Source of the DNA: Flagellimonas pelagia
Lineage (GTDB): Bacteria > Bacteroidota > Bacteroidia > Flavobacteriales > Flavobacteriaceae
Length of the DNA: 64,000 nucleotides
Assembly (NCBI RefSeq): GCF_003584135.1
Contig: NZ_QXFI01000013.1
Location: forward strand, 1-64,000
Direction: 5' to 3'
Position numbers and translations under genes: made by a program. The notes under the pieces were generated by a model. The model did not search any database. It was not told the DNA's origin and was given only the letters and a program-made list of their open reading frames with translations. Shown piece after piece: positions 42,266-51,517 of this stretch; position 1 is the stretch's first letter, and each line of letters begins with the position of its first letter.

Positions 42266-42745
42266 TTACATCTCGTTAAAGATTGTGTGCATCAAACGTT
42301 TTTTATCATTGATGCTCTCTTCCAAGGAAATCATGGTTTCCGTTCTGCTGATACCATCAATATCGTCTATTTTGAAGATGATGTTTTTGGCATGTGTAGT
42401 ATCTTTTGCCCTAATCTTACAGAAAATATTGAATTTTCCGGTAGTGATGTGCGCAACGGTCACATAGGGTATTTGGTTCAGTCGCTCCAACACAAACTTG
42501 GTCTGATGGGTTTTCTCAAGAAAAATACCCACGTAAGCTATAAAGGAATAGCCTAGTTTAACATAATCCAGGGTAAGGGATGAACCTTTGATGATCCCAG
42601 ATTCCTCCATTTTCTTTACACGGACATGGACCGTTCCGGCTGAAATCAAAAGCTTTTTGGCAATGTCCGTAAAGGGAGTACGGGTGTTGTCTATCAACAT
42701 GTCCAGTATCTGGTGGTCTATCTCGTCTAGCTTAACTTTGCTCAT
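42266..42745 (-). CDS. Lrp/AsnC-family transcriptional regulator
   Basis: A 159-residue regulator. The N-terminal HTH is DEIDHQILDMLIDNTRTPFTDIAKKLLISAGTVHVRVKKMEESG, and the C-terminal RAM ligand-binding domain contains YVTVAHITTGKFNIFCKIRAKD. It senses an amino acid or related molecule. I use the ATG at 42745; the longer frame to 42928 adds 61 residues without domain content. A palindromic TTACGTAA at 42786-42793 in its upstream region is a possible autoregulatory site. Confidence 0.92.
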   Translation of the reverse strand: MSKVKLDEIDHQILDMLIDNTRTPFTDIAKKLLISAGTVHVRVKKMEESGIIKGSSLTLDYVKLGYSFIAYVGIFLEKTHQTKFVLERLNQIPYVTVAHITTGKFNIFCKIRAKDTTHAKNIIFKIDDIDGISRTETMISLEESINDKKRLMHTIFNEM

Positions 42746-42842
42746 TACATTGAAATTTTCAGCTAAATTAGTTAAAAAAGGAAATTTACGTAATAAAAAT
42801 GGTTCTTTTTTAAATAAAACGCAAGACCACGATGTAAATACT

Positions 42843-43952
42843 TCATTTTTCGTTGATTGACAAAAACAAATCCATGATGGTTTTATGGGAAGTGTTAAAG
42901 TCAAGACCCACTGTATCAGCAACTTCAATTATTCTGTGTGCGTAAAACCCTTCAAGTGTCCCGACTTCGGCAATCTCTGGAACAAAATTGATTTTAGAGC
43001 CTTCCAAAACCTCTTTATAGCGCACACCGACCTTCTCCCCTTCCTTATACTCTTTATTGATGACTCTTGGGTTCTTCACCAAAACATCGAAAAACAATTT
43101 TTCGTTCTCTGGAATGTCAAAATAAGTGTCTTTGGTAAAATCGGAGATTTCATCCGTTGCAATGGTTCGTAATGCTTCCACCATGGCCAGGAAAATATAT
43201 TCCCTTGTTTTTTCCCTTTCATAATCGTTCGGGTAGTGCCCTGCTTCAAACAATACCGTTGGAACCTCAAGCATCTGGAAGGTATCCCCCACGCAATTGT
43301 CGTTAAACCCATCATCATATCTTCCGACTTGCCCTGGAATCATTTTTTGCAGAAGGGAATTCATGGCTCCGATCAATTTCATGGCTGTTTCCCTGGAGGG
43401 TGTTATGTCCCTTTGTTCATTACTTGCAGGCGACAAAAAAGATACAGTGGCGGGGTTATCGGTTCTTCCTGCGCTAAAGAGGGTGCGCTGGTCGTGTAGG
43501 TTAAAACAGAAATCAGGTTCGAATTTTTGGAACAGTGTTCTTAAGGCAACACTTTCAGGCTGGCTTAAATTTTTGGCGTCCCTGTTCAAATCAATTTGGT
43601 TGCTATTTACTCGAGTATAGGCCTTTGCCCCATCCGGATTCAACATGGGAACGATCGTGAGGGTGCAGGCTTCCTTTATGCTTTTGGCGGTCTCATGCTG
43701 GGACTGAATAAAGTTGACCAAATCCCATACCGCTTTGGTGGTCGTGGACTCATTACCGTGCATTTGGGACCACATCAAAATTTTATGCTTTCCCTGACCT
43801 ATGGTAAATGCCGGAATGGGAATTCCTTGTACAGAGTTTCCAATGATAATGGTATCCACTTTAAGTTTTGGAAAGCAATTTTCCTGGAGCATTTCCATCG
43901 TAATGTAACGCCCGTGTATGGAATCTTCCCTGTATTCTGAATAATCAATCAT
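42843..43952 (-). CDS. M14-family zinc carboxypeptidase
   Basis: A 369-residue metallopeptidase. Zinc ligands His and Glu are in SQMHGNESTTTKAVWDL (HxxE) and the third His in FCFNLHDQRTLFSAG; the substrate Arg is in DLNRDAKNL. There is no signal peptide, so it is cytosolic, unlike secreted carboxypeptidases. The promoter-like TACTTTTG (43981-43974) is followed upstream by a TTACATTTGTAA dyad (43995-44006) in the -33 position, so it is probably controlled by the factor binding the four dyads. Confidence 0.88.
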   Translation of the reverse strand: MIDYSEYREDSIHGRYITMEMLQENCFPKLKVDTIIIGNSVQGIPIPAFTIGQGKHKILMWSQMHGNESTTTKAVWDLVNFIQSQHETAKSIKEACTLTIVPMLNPDGAKAYTRVNSNQIDLNRDAKNLSQPESVALRTLFQKFEPDFCFNLHDQRTLFSAGRTDNPATVSFLSPASNEQRDITPSRETAMKLIGAMNSLLQKMIPGQVGRYDDGFNDNCVGDTFQMLEVPTVLFEAGHYPNDYEREKTREYIFLAMVEALRTIATDEISDFTKDTYFDIPENEKLFFDVLVKNPRVINKEYKEGEKVGVRYKEVLEGSKINFVPEIAEVGTLEGFYAHRIIEVADTVGLDFNTSHKTIMDLFLSINEK

Positions 43953-43973
43953 GTAAAATGCAACTTGAGAGTA

Positions 43974-43981
43974 CAAAAGTA
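43974..43981 (-). promoter_or_regulatory. -7 element of the M14 peptidase gene
   Basis: Minus-strand TACTTTTG. A dyad at 43995-44006 occupies the place of the -33 box, the arrangement of a repressed promoter. Confidence 0.5.
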
Positions 43982-43994
43982 AACATACCTCATT

Positions 43995-44240
43995 TTACAT
44001 TTGTAACTATTAACAAGACACAATTGTAAATCCAAAATAGTGCTTGTTTGCACTCACTTTAGGCTAATGGTCACAAATGTAACAGTTGCAAAGTAATTAT
44101 CATACAATACACTATATATCAATGAATTAATTTATATATAGTGAATTAAAAATTTAAATAGAATCAAGCTTAATGATATTATTTTGCCGCATTTCCCATA
44201 ACTTGCACTAACTTTGAAATATTATAATTTACAATTGTGA
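43995..44240. promoter_or_regulatory. Four TYACA-NN-TGTRA dyads in the divergent M14/XRE region
   Basis: Copies at 43995-44006 (TTACATTTGTAA), 44018-44029 (ACACAATTGTAA), 44071-44082 (TCACAAATGTAA) and 44229-44240 (TTACAATTGTGA). The last overlaps the GTG start of the XRE gene. A separate 10-base inverted repeat CACTATATAT/ATATATAGTG lies at 44110-44143. The rest of this 284-base gap is AT-rich with no ORF. Confidence 0.6.
44183..44216 (+). promoter_or_regulatory. Promoter of the XRE regulator operon
   Basis: TTTG at 44183-44186, 22 bases, TAACTTTG at 44209-44216. Both boxes fit the Bacteroidota -33/-7 pattern. The fourth dyad (44229-44240) lies just downstream of the expected start. Confidence 0.6.
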
Positions 44241-44641
44241 ACGAAGAGATTGTTTCTAGGATACAGGCTGTTATCGATTATTATAACCTGACCGTATCGG
44301 CCTTTGCTGATAGGATTGGTGTGCAACGTTCCAGCATCTCCCACCTATTAAGCGGTAGGAATAAACCCAGCTTGGATTTTGTAATGAAATTGGCACATGC
44401 TTTCCCTGATGTAAATCTATATTGGCTTTTAAAGGGGGAAGGTGATTTCCCTTCTGATCCCGATGCCCCTGCCCTTGGTCCGTCAAAACATCTTGATGTG
44501 GATACTGAACCTGCAAAGCTCATTCAAACTGAACTACCATCGCCAGCCACAAGGAATATTGAAATGAAGAAGGAGCCTTTAAAGATTGTAATATTCTATG
44601 CTGATGGAACTTTTGAATCATTCCATCCAAAAAATGATTGA
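44237..44641 (+). CDS. XRE-family helix-turn-helix regulator
   Basis: A 134-residue protein with an N-terminal HTH_3 domain (about 5-60, NLTVSAFADRIGVQRSSISHLLSGRNKPSLDF) and a linker rich in Pro, ending in KIVIFYADGTFESFHP, probably a short beta segment. It starts with GTG, and a TTACAATTGTGA dyad covers that start, suggesting autoregulation. It overlaps the next frame slightly and appears to be the first gene of an operon with a lipoprotein and TerC. Confidence 0.9.
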   Translation: MNEEIVSRIQAVIDYYNLTVSAFADRIGVQRSSISHLLSGRNKPSLDFVMKLAHAFPDVNLYWLLKGEGDFPSDPDAPALGPSKHLDVDTEPAKLIQTELPSPATRNIEMKKEPLKIVIFYADGTFESFHPKND

Positions 44642-44673
44642 CCCTTTCAAGTAGTTTCCGTTATTTTGTTGTC

Positions 44674-45051
44674 ATGATGAAACATCTTCTTTACGGGAGT
44701 TTTTTTGTGCTGTTCATGGCCTGCAAACAACCTCCCCAACGAAACTGTAGTGATTTTAAAACGGGTAAATTCTCATTTACCACAACTATTAACGGAGAAG
44801 AAAAGAAGACCATTTTTTACCGTACTTTGAAAATGGAAGTGGATGAATTTGAAGGAAAAAAGGATTCGTCCAGTATCCGATGGATTAACGATTGTGAGTA
44901 TGTGCTCAAGAATTTGAACCCTAAAAACATGGCCGAGGAAAAATCCATCCACATTAAAATATTGACCACAACCGATTCTTCATATACTTTTGAATACAAC
45001 GCCATTGGCGACAAACGAAAATTTAAAGGAACCGCACACAAAATACACTGA
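44674..45051 (+). CDS. Small lipoprotein, unknown function
   Basis: 125 residues starting MMKHLLYGSFFVLFMAC, a signal peptide with a lipobox (LFMAC). The mature part is a small beta-rich domain (FSFTTTINGEEKKTIFYR, YTFEYNAIGDKRKFKGTAHKI). Similar proteins are, in my memory, mislabelled DNA topoisomerase IV in some flavobacterial genomes; nothing here supports that. The frame can be extended to 44638, but the signal peptide favours 44674. It precedes terC by 2 bases. Confidence 0.72.
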   Translation: MMKHLLYGSFFVLFMACKQPPQRNCSDFKTGKFSFTTTINGEEKKTIFYRTLKMEVDEFEGKKDSSSIRWINDCEYVLKNLNPKNMAEEKSIHIKILTTTDSSYTFEYNAIGDKRKFKGTAHKIH

Positions 45052-45053
45052 CC

Positions 45054-45875
45054 ATGTTTGATATTTTTTCTAGCCCCGATGCCTGGATGGCACTGCTTAC
45101 CCTTACTTTTTTGGAAATCGTATTGGGTATAGACAACATTATCTTCATTTCCATAGCTGCCGGCAAGCTGGAGAAAAAAAATAGAAGAAAAGCCACCAAT
45201 ATCGGTTTGGTTTTGGCCATGGTCATGCGGATTCTATTGTTGTTTGGCATTACGTGGCTGACCAAGATGAAAAAGCCCTTTCTGGTGTTGAACGAATCTT
45301 GGGTTACAGGGGGCATCAGCTGGCAAGCCGTGATTTTATTTGGAGGTGGATTGTTTCTACTTTACAAGAGTACCAAGGAAATCCATGAGAAGATTGAAGA
45401 TAGGGGGCATGATGAGCGGGAAGTTGAAAAATCAAGATCATCTTCCTTGATGAACGCCATAGTTCAGATAACCGTAATCAACATTGTGTTCTCCTTTGAT
45501 TCTATTTTAACCGCCATTGGAATGACCAACGGAATTTCTCCGAACCCAACGGATGCTCTAATTTTAATGATTACGGCTGTTGTAATTTCCGTTGTGATCA
45601 TGATGTTGTTCGCCAACCCGGTCGGAGAGTTTGTCAACCGCCATCCTTCCATTCAAGTATTGGGGTTGTCCTTTTTGATATTGATCGGGTTCATGCTGAT
45701 TGCCGAGTCCGCACACCTTTCCCATTTGGTAGTGTTTGGCAACGAGGTAGGTGCCATACCCAAAGGGTATCTTTATTTTGCCATAGCCTTCTCACTGATG
45801 GTGGAATTCTTAAATCTAAGGATTAGGAAAAATCCACAACCAAATGAAGGTCAGGAAATTGTAGAAGAACATTGA
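45054..45875 (+). CDS. TerC-family integral membrane protein
   Basis: A 273-residue protein with seven to eight membrane helices and the TerC/Alx pattern: LTFLEIVLGIDNIIFISIAAG in helix 1-2 and VFSFDSILTAIGMTNG later, each with a conserved acidic residue in the membrane. Characterised TerC/MeeF/MeeY-type proteins export manganese and support metalation of secreted enzymes; that role is an inference here. Tellurite resistance is the old name. It is third in the XRE operon. Confidence 0.92.
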   Translation: MFDIFSSPDAWMALLTLTFLEIVLGIDNIIFISIAAGKLEKKNRRKATNIGLVLAMVMRILLLFGITWLTKMKKPFLVLNESWVTGGISWQAVILFGGGLFLLYKSTKEIHEKIEDRGHDEREVEKSRSSSLMNAIVQITVINIVFSFDSILTAIGMTNGISPNPTDALILMITAVVISVVIMMLFANPVGEFVNRHPSIQVLGLSFLILIGFMLIAESAHLSHLVVFGNEVGAIPKGYLYFAIAFSLMVEFLNLRIRKNPQPNEGQEIVEEH

Positions 45876-45879
45876 CAAC

Positions 45880-46836
45880 TCAATTCGGCCTGTGATAAGC
45901 CAGTGTCGGGTTGGTTTCTTTGTGCTCTTCGCAAAGTCGTTGCTGTTGTTTTACGGTAAGGGTACTGCCATCATGGCTCCATCCCGGTGGGCCAAAAATG
46001 TACATTAATTTGTGTGAGAACTTCTTTACCTTCTTCACATCATTCCAGATATCCTTGAATTCATGGGTCAAGATAACCACTGGATTATAGGAATCGGGTG
46101 AATGGATAACACCGTATTTCACATCGATATCATCATCAAGTTCTTTCCAGGTACCGAATACTTTGTCAAAAATATTCAAGAACCCTCCATGGTTTTTATC
46201 CAAGTATTCCACGTTTTGGGCATGATGGACTTGGTGCATGGTGTGGGTGTTCATGAACTTTTCCAAAAAGCCCAATTTTGGGATATAGACTGAGTGCAAC
46301 TGGAATTGCCAAAGGGCTTCAATGCCCAGGCAAACCACTACCATTTCTGGCGGAAATCCAATGGCGGGCATCCATGCATAAAAGAAAGGTTTGTATAAAA
46401 TGGTAAACCAGCCGTTCCTTACTGCGGTCCCAAGATTAAAATTGTCTGAGGAATGGTGTACGATATGGGCCGCCCACAAAATACGGATTTCATGGTTGGC
46501 ACGATGGAACCAATAATAGGTGAAGTCGTCGGCCAATTGGCACAGAATCCAAACATACCATGCGTAGCTAAAGGATTGGAAGCCCAGAAAATTGGTGCGG
46601 ACTCCATCAACTATGGGGTTGCATAATTCGTAAACACCTTCAAAAAGGACAATGGCGAATGCTACTTTGAACAATGGGCCCAAAATAGCGGATCCGATCC
46701 CCATAAAACCACTGGCGGCCAAATCCTTCCAATTGTATAGGTGATCGTCCCCGTGGGTTTTGCTATAAGTCAATTCTACTAAAATAAAGGCAATAAAAAC
46801 TGGTACGCCATATACCAGCGGGTTGGTGAAATCCAT
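45880..46836 (-). CDS. Sterol desaturase / fatty acid hydroxylase-family membrane enzyme
   Basis: A 318-residue membrane di-iron enzyme. Histidine clusters HRANHEIRILWAAHIVHHSS and HTMHQVHHAQN are the iron ligands, among four or five membrane helices. The family includes hydroxylases, desaturases and alkylglycerol monooxygenases. The bacterial substrate is unknown. It is convergent with terC (4 bases) and downstream of parC. Confidence 0.9.
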   Translation of the reverse strand: MDFTNPLVYGVPVFIAFILVELTYSKTHGDDHLYNWKDLAASGFMGIGSAILGPLFKVAFAIVLFEGVYELCNPIVDGVRTNFLGFQSFSYAWYVWILCQLADDFTYYWFHRANHEIRILWAAHIVHHSSDNFNLGTAVRNGWFTILYKPFFYAWMPAIGFPPEMVVVCLGIEALWQFQLHSVYIPKLGFLEKFMNTHTMHQVHHAQNVEYLDKNHGGFLNIFDKVFGTWKELDDDIDVKYGVIHSPDSYNPVVILTHEFKDIWNDVKKVKKFSHKLMYIFGPPGWSHDGSTLTVKQQQRLCEEHKETNPTLAYHRPN

Positions 46837-46899
46837 ATAAATGTATTAAGCGTCTTGTTTAGGTGTGTCTCTTGGGCGAGAATATAGGCAGAAAAAGAC

Positions 46900-49527
46900 T
46901 TAAAACAAAGAAGTTTGATCGGAACCTTCATCTTTTGTCCCTATATCAGTATCATCGTCATCTATACTTTCTTCATCTACTACCTCAATGTCCTCAGTTT
47001 TAGTCTCTTCGGGCTCTTCATGGGGCAAAGAGTCCAAAACATTAATGTTTTTGATTTTTTCCGCCGTCAGTTGATTGCCCAAAGCCTTTATGCCCTTAAC
47101 CGCAATAAATTCTTCCACATTGACTTGTTGATTGGGTTTGGCTTCCTTTCCGCGTGGTTTTACAAATTCCAGTTCAATCATGGGTCTCCAATCTGTGGAA
47201 ACGAGTTCTAAATGAGATTTTGGACTTTCGGAAATGACCACTTCCTCCTTGTTGGGGTTTTCTACCAAAAAGCGTTTGAGGAAATACCGGTCTTTTTCGC
47301 CGTCATAATGCACTACAGAAATCGGCTTGTTCGGATTCCATTTTTCAAGAACGATCATATCGTCGTTGAACCTTGCGAGCAAATCAGGTACAATCGTTTT
47401 TACAATGCCTTTTTGGTCAATGACCAGTAACAGGTCATCCCCCTTGAATTCCCCGAGCAACTCCCCTCTTCCATCCACATTCAAGCGGCCAACCACGTCA
47501 TCGAACCAGATTTTTCTGGGTTTAAGGGTGGAAACACCTTTTTCTTTGAGTTCAATACGCTTTACCGGATATTTGGTGACAAGGTTGCCTTTGGATGCCC
47601 TTCCTTTGATAAGCACATCGGCAAAATCCAGGTCCCATTTCAATTTTTTAATGCTGCCCGACTGACGAAGCATAACTGTTACCACTTCGGCTTCCCCATT
47701 AGGATTGGCTGAAAAATACAATACGTCCGAAGAAGCTTTCTCTCCGGCCAATTGATACATTTTGTCGCGGGTGATGCTGGTCACGTTAAATCGTTTCACG
47801 TAACTTGGACCTCCTTTGCCATCCTTGTAGATCATATTATAGATGGTGCGTTTGTCCTTTTTCTTGAACACGGCCACATGGATGATGTTCTTGTCCACAA
47901 ACACCTTGGAGTCGACTTTGGTGATCATCATTTCCCCTTTTTGGGTAAAAACGATAATATCATCGATGTCACTACAATCCGTCACATACTCGTCACGTTT
48001 TAGGGAGGTGCCAATAAAACCTTCCTCTCTATTGACGTACAGTTTTGTGTTGCGGATGACCACTTTGGTGGCCTCAATGTCATCGAAAATCTTGATCTCG
48101 GATTTGCGTTCCCTGCCCGCTGCGTATTTCTTCTTCAGCTCTTTGAAATAATCGATAGCGTATTCCACCAAATGCTCTAAATGGTGTTTGGTCTGCGCAA
48201 TCTTTTCCTCGAGCCCCTCAATAAATTGCTGGGCCTTTTCCAAATCGAATTTGGAAATACGCTTGATGCGGATTTCGGTCAGCCGAACAATATCCTCTTC
48301 GGTTACAGCGCGTTTCAAATGTTGGGTATGCGGTTTCAATCCCTTGTCGATGGCAGCGATTACCCCTTCCCAAGTTTCTTCTTCCTCAATATCGCGATAA
48401 ATCCTGTTCTCAATGAAGATGCGCTCCAAAGAAGCAAAATGCCACTGTTCCTCCAATTCGTCAAGCTGGATTTCCAACTCAGCTTTCAGTAGATCAACAG
48501 TATTGTCCGTGGAGCGTTGAAGCATTTCTTTAACCCCAATAAAATTAGGCTTGTTATCCTCAATGATACATCCCAAAGGCGAAATGGAGGATTCGCAGGC
48601 GGTGAAAGCATACAAGGCGTCAATGGTCTTGTCAGGAGAAATCCCCGGGGGCAAGTGTACCAGGATTTCCACTTCAGCGGCAGTGTTGTCCTCTATCTTC
48701 TTGATCTTGATCTTGCCTTTCTCATTGGCTTTGAGAATGGAATCGATTAAAGTAGAAGTGTTGGTTCCGTAGGGTATTTCGGTGATGACCAAGGTGTTCT
48801 TGTCCAAAGTGGAGATTTTGGCCCTTACCCGGACCTTGCCGCCACGCAAACCATCGTTATAATTGGTGACATCAATAATGCCAGCTGTAGGGAAATCAGG
48901 ATATAACGTAAAACGTTGTCCTTTCAAGTGCTTGATGGAAGCATCGATCAATTCCACAAAATTGTGCGGTAATATTTTTGTCGAAAGTCCAACTGCAATT
49001 CCTTCGGCACCTTGCGCCAATAACAATGGAAATTTCACCGGAAGATTGATGGGCTCCTTTTTTCTACCGTCGTAGGAAAGTTGCCATTCGGTGATTTTTG
49101 GACTGTACACCACTTCCAGTGCAAACTTGGAAAGTCTGGCCTCAATATATCGGGGTGCCGCGGCACCGTCCCCGGTCAGGATGTTCCCCCAGTTTCCCTG
49201 AGTGTCGATGAGAAGGTCTTTTTGACCAATTTGGACCATGGCATCTGCAATACTGGCATCACCGTGGGGGTGGTATTGCATGGTATGCCCCACTACATTG
49301 GCCACTTTGTTGTAACGTCCGTCGTCCAATTCCTTGAGGGCATGCATGATCCTACGCTGCACAGGCTTGAACCCGTCCTCAATGGCCGGTACAGCACGCT
49401 CCAAAATTACATAGGAAGCATAATCCAAAAACCAATCCTTGTACATCCCCGTTACCTTGACCAGGCTATCTTGGGGCTCTTCATGGTTTTCTAAACCTTC
49501 ATCATTCAGTTCTTCGTTCTCTTCCAT
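46900..49527 (-). CDS. parC: DNA topoisomerase IV subunit A
   Basis: The DNA-cleaving subunit that, with ParE, decatenates daughter chromosomes. The 875-residue protein shows the winged-helix domain with the active Tyr Y127 (APRYIEARL), the quinolone region HPHGDASIADAMVQI, a coiled coil, and C-terminal beta-pinwheel repeats followed by an acidic tail (EEPEETKTEDIEVVDEES). It follows parE after 24 bases, and pairing with parE favours topoisomerase IV over gyrase. Confidence 0.93.
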   Translation of the reverse strand: MEENEELNDEGLENHEEPQDSLVKVTGMYKDWFLDYASYVILERAVPAIEDGFKPVQRRIMHALKELDDGRYNKVANVVGHTMQYHPHGDASIADAMVQIGQKDLLIDTQGNWGNILTGDGAAAPRYIEARLSKFALEVVYSPKITEWQLSYDGRKKEPINLPVKFPLLLAQGAEGIAVGLSTKILPHNFVELIDASIKHLKGQRFTLYPDFPTAGIIDVTNYNDGLRGGKVRVRAKISTLDKNTLVITEIPYGTNTSTLIDSILKANEKGKIKIKKIEDNTAAEVEILVHLPPGISPDKTIDALYAFTACESSISPLGCIIEDNKPNFIGVKEMLQRSTDNTVDLLKAELEIQLDELEEQWHFASLERIFIENRIYRDIEEEETWEGVIAAIDKGLKPHTQHLKRAVTEEDIVRLTEIRIKRISKFDLEKAQQFIEGLEEKIAQTKHHLEHLVEYAIDYFKELKKKYAAGRERKSEIKIFDDIEATKVVIRNTKLYVNREEGFIGTSLKRDEYVTDCSDIDDIIVFTQKGEMMITKVDSKVFVDKNIIHVAVFKKKDKRTIYNMIYKDGKGGPSYVKRFNVTSITRDKMYQLAGEKASSDVLYFSANPNGEAEVVTVMLRQSGSIKKLKWDLDFADVLIKGRASKGNLVTKYPVKRIELKEKGVSTLKPRKIWFDDVVGRLNVDGRGELLGEFKGDDLLLVIDQKGIVKTIVPDLLARFNDDMIVLEKWNPNKPISVVHYDGEKDRYFLKRFLVENPNKEEVVISESPKSHLELVSTDWRPMIELEFVKPRGKEAKPNQQVNVEEFIAVKGIKALGNQLTAEKIKNINVLDSLPHEEPEETKTEDIEVVDEESIDDDDTDIGTKDEGSDQTSLF

Positions 49528-49551
49528 TTAGAAGGGCAGCATTTAGTTGGT

Positions 49552-51411
49552 TCACAGTTGATTTTCCTCAACTAGATCTAGTTCGACTTTAAGGTTATTT
49601 ATGATAAATTCCTGCCTGTCCGGCGTATTTTTTCCCATGTAAAACTGTAACAGGTTGTCGATGCTCATCGCTTTGTCCAGCATTACAGGTTCCAAGCGGA
49701 TATCGTCTCCAATAAAATGTTGGAACTCGTCCGGAGAAATTTCACCCAATCCCTTGAATCGGGTGATTTCGGGTTTACCTGTCAGTTTTTCAATGGCCTG
49801 GCGTTTTTCCTCCTCACTATAGCAATAAATGGTTTCCTTTTTATTGCGTACCCTGAACAATGGGGTTTGAAGAATATATAGGTGATTTTCCTTGATCAGC
49901 TCTGGGAAGAACTGCAGGAAAAATGTGATCAACAGTAAACGAATGTGCATACCGTCAACATCCGCATCCGTGGCAATTACGATATTGTTGTAGCGCAAAT
50001 CTTCCATGGATTCCTCAATGTTCAATGCCGCTTGTAGCAGGTTGAACTCCTCGTTCTCGTACACGATCTTTTTGGACATTCCGTAGGAATTCAACGGTTT
50101 TCCACGAAGACTGAACACGGCTTGGGTGTTCACATCTCTAGATTTGGTGATAGATCCGGAAGCGGAATCCCCCTCCGTAATAAAAAGGGTGCTATCCAGC
50201 CTGCGGTCACTTTTCATGTCTTGAAGATGGATACGACAGTCACGCAACTTTTTATTGTGAAGGCTTGCCTTTTTGGCCCGTTCCCTTGCCAGTTTTCGAA
50301 TACCGGACAGTTCCTTGCGCTCCCGCTCCGCTTGAACGATTTTGCGTTGCAACGCCTCAGCGGTCTGAGGATTTTTGTGCAGATAGTTATCCAAATAGGT
50401 GCCTAAAAAATCGTTGATATAGGTGCGCACCGTTGGCAGATTGCCTCCCATATCGGTGGATCCTAACTTGGTTTTGGTCTGGCTCTCGAAAACAGGTTCC
50501 ATGACCTTTATCGAAATTGCCGAAATAATGGACTTCCTTATATCGGAAGCATCGTAGTTTTTTCCGTAAAAATCGCGGATGGTCTTGACCACTGCCTCCC
50601 TGAAAGCAGCTTGATGTGTTCCTCCCTGTGTGGTATGCTGCCCGTTCACAAAGGAATGGTATTCTTCGCTGTACTGGGTTTTACTATGGGTCATGGCCAC
50701 CTCAATGTCCTCTCCTTTCAGGTGGATGATTGGGTAGAGAAAATCGTCCTGGTTGTTGTTGTCTTCCAACAGATCCTTCAAACCGTTTTCGGACTGGTAC
50801 TTCTCCCCATTGAACATAATGGTGAGCCCGGGATTGAGGTAGACGTAATTTTTGAGCATGCGTTCCACATACTCATTTCGGTATTTATAGTTTTTGAATA
50901 TGGTATCGTCCGGCGTAAAACTGATCTTGGTCCCTCTTCTTCTTGAAGATTCTTCCAAAAGCTCTTCATTGACAAGGTTTCCAATATTGAACTCCGCCGA
51001 CTTGGATTGCCCATCCCTGTTCGATTCCACCTTAAAAAAAGTGGACAGGGCATTGACGGCTTTGGTACCGACACCGTTCAACCCTACCGATTTCTTGAAC
51101 GCACGGGTATCGTACTTACCCCCGGTGTTCATCTTGGAAACCACATCGACCACCTTGCCTAATGGAATGCCACGGCCATAATCGCGCACATTTACAACAT
51201 TGTCCTTTATGGTAATCTCGATGGTCTTTCCTGCACCCATGACAAATTCATCGATACAGTTATCAATGACTTCCTTGAGCAGTATGTAGATACCGTCATC
51301 GGCGGACGAGCCATCTCCCAACTTACCAATGTACATTCCAGGACGCATGCGAATATGCTCCTTCCAATCCAGGGAACGAATATTATCCTCTGTATACTGG
51401 GTTTCTGCCAT
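49552..51411 (-). CDS. parE: DNA topoisomerase IV subunit B
   Basis: The ATPase subunit, 619 residues from the ATG at 51411; the longer frame to 51504 has no conserved content. The GHKL ATPase site is [12 protein letters not shown] with E47 and N51, then YGRGIPLG and [13 protein letters not shown]. The TOPRIM domain shows [11 protein letters not shown] and [11 protein letters not shown]. It has the length of a ParE rather than a GyrB with insert. A -7-like TATTTTTG lies at 51461-51454. Confidence 0.94.
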   Translation of the reverse strand: MAETQYTEDNIRSLDWKEHIRMRPGMYIGKLGDGSSADDGIYILLKEVIDNCIDEFVMGAGKTIEITIKDNVVNVRDYGRGIPLGKVVDVVSKMNTGGKYDTRAFKKSVGLNGVGTKAVNALSTFFKVESNRDGQSKSAEFNIGNLVNEELLEESSRRRGTKISFTPDDTIFKNYKYRNEYVERMLKNYVYLNPGLTIMFNGEKYQSENGLKDLLEDNNNQDDFLYPIIHLKGEDIEVAMTHSKTQYSEEYHSFVNGQHTTQGGTHQAAFREAVVKTIRDFYGKNYDASDIRKSIISAISIKVMEPVFESQTKTKLGSTDMGGNLPTVRTYINDFLGTYLDNYLHKNPQTAEALQRKIVQAERERKELSGIRKLARERAKKASLHNKKLRDCRIHLQDMKSDRRLDSTLFITEGDSASGSITKSRDVNTQAVFSLRGKPLNSYGMSKKIVYENEEFNLLQAALNIEESMEDLRYNNIVIATDADVDGMHIRLLLITFFLQFFPELIKENHLYILQTPLFRVRNKKETIYCYSEEEKRQAIEKLTGKPEITRFKGLGEISPDEFQHFIGDDIRLEPVMLDKAMSIDNLLQFYMGKNTPDRQEFIINNLKVELDLVEENQL

Positions 51412-51517
51412 TAATCTATAAGGGTTAATCCTTGCTAATATAAAATTTAGGGGCAAAAATAACAGTGCCGGACAAAGAAAGTAATCAACAATGAAAGTGT
51501 ACAATTGTTAATATACA

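Noticed and set aside
44674..45051. Topoisomerase IV label for the small lipoprotein
   Set aside because: The protein has a lipobox and a small beta domain, and the real topoisomerase IV genes lie at 46900-51411.
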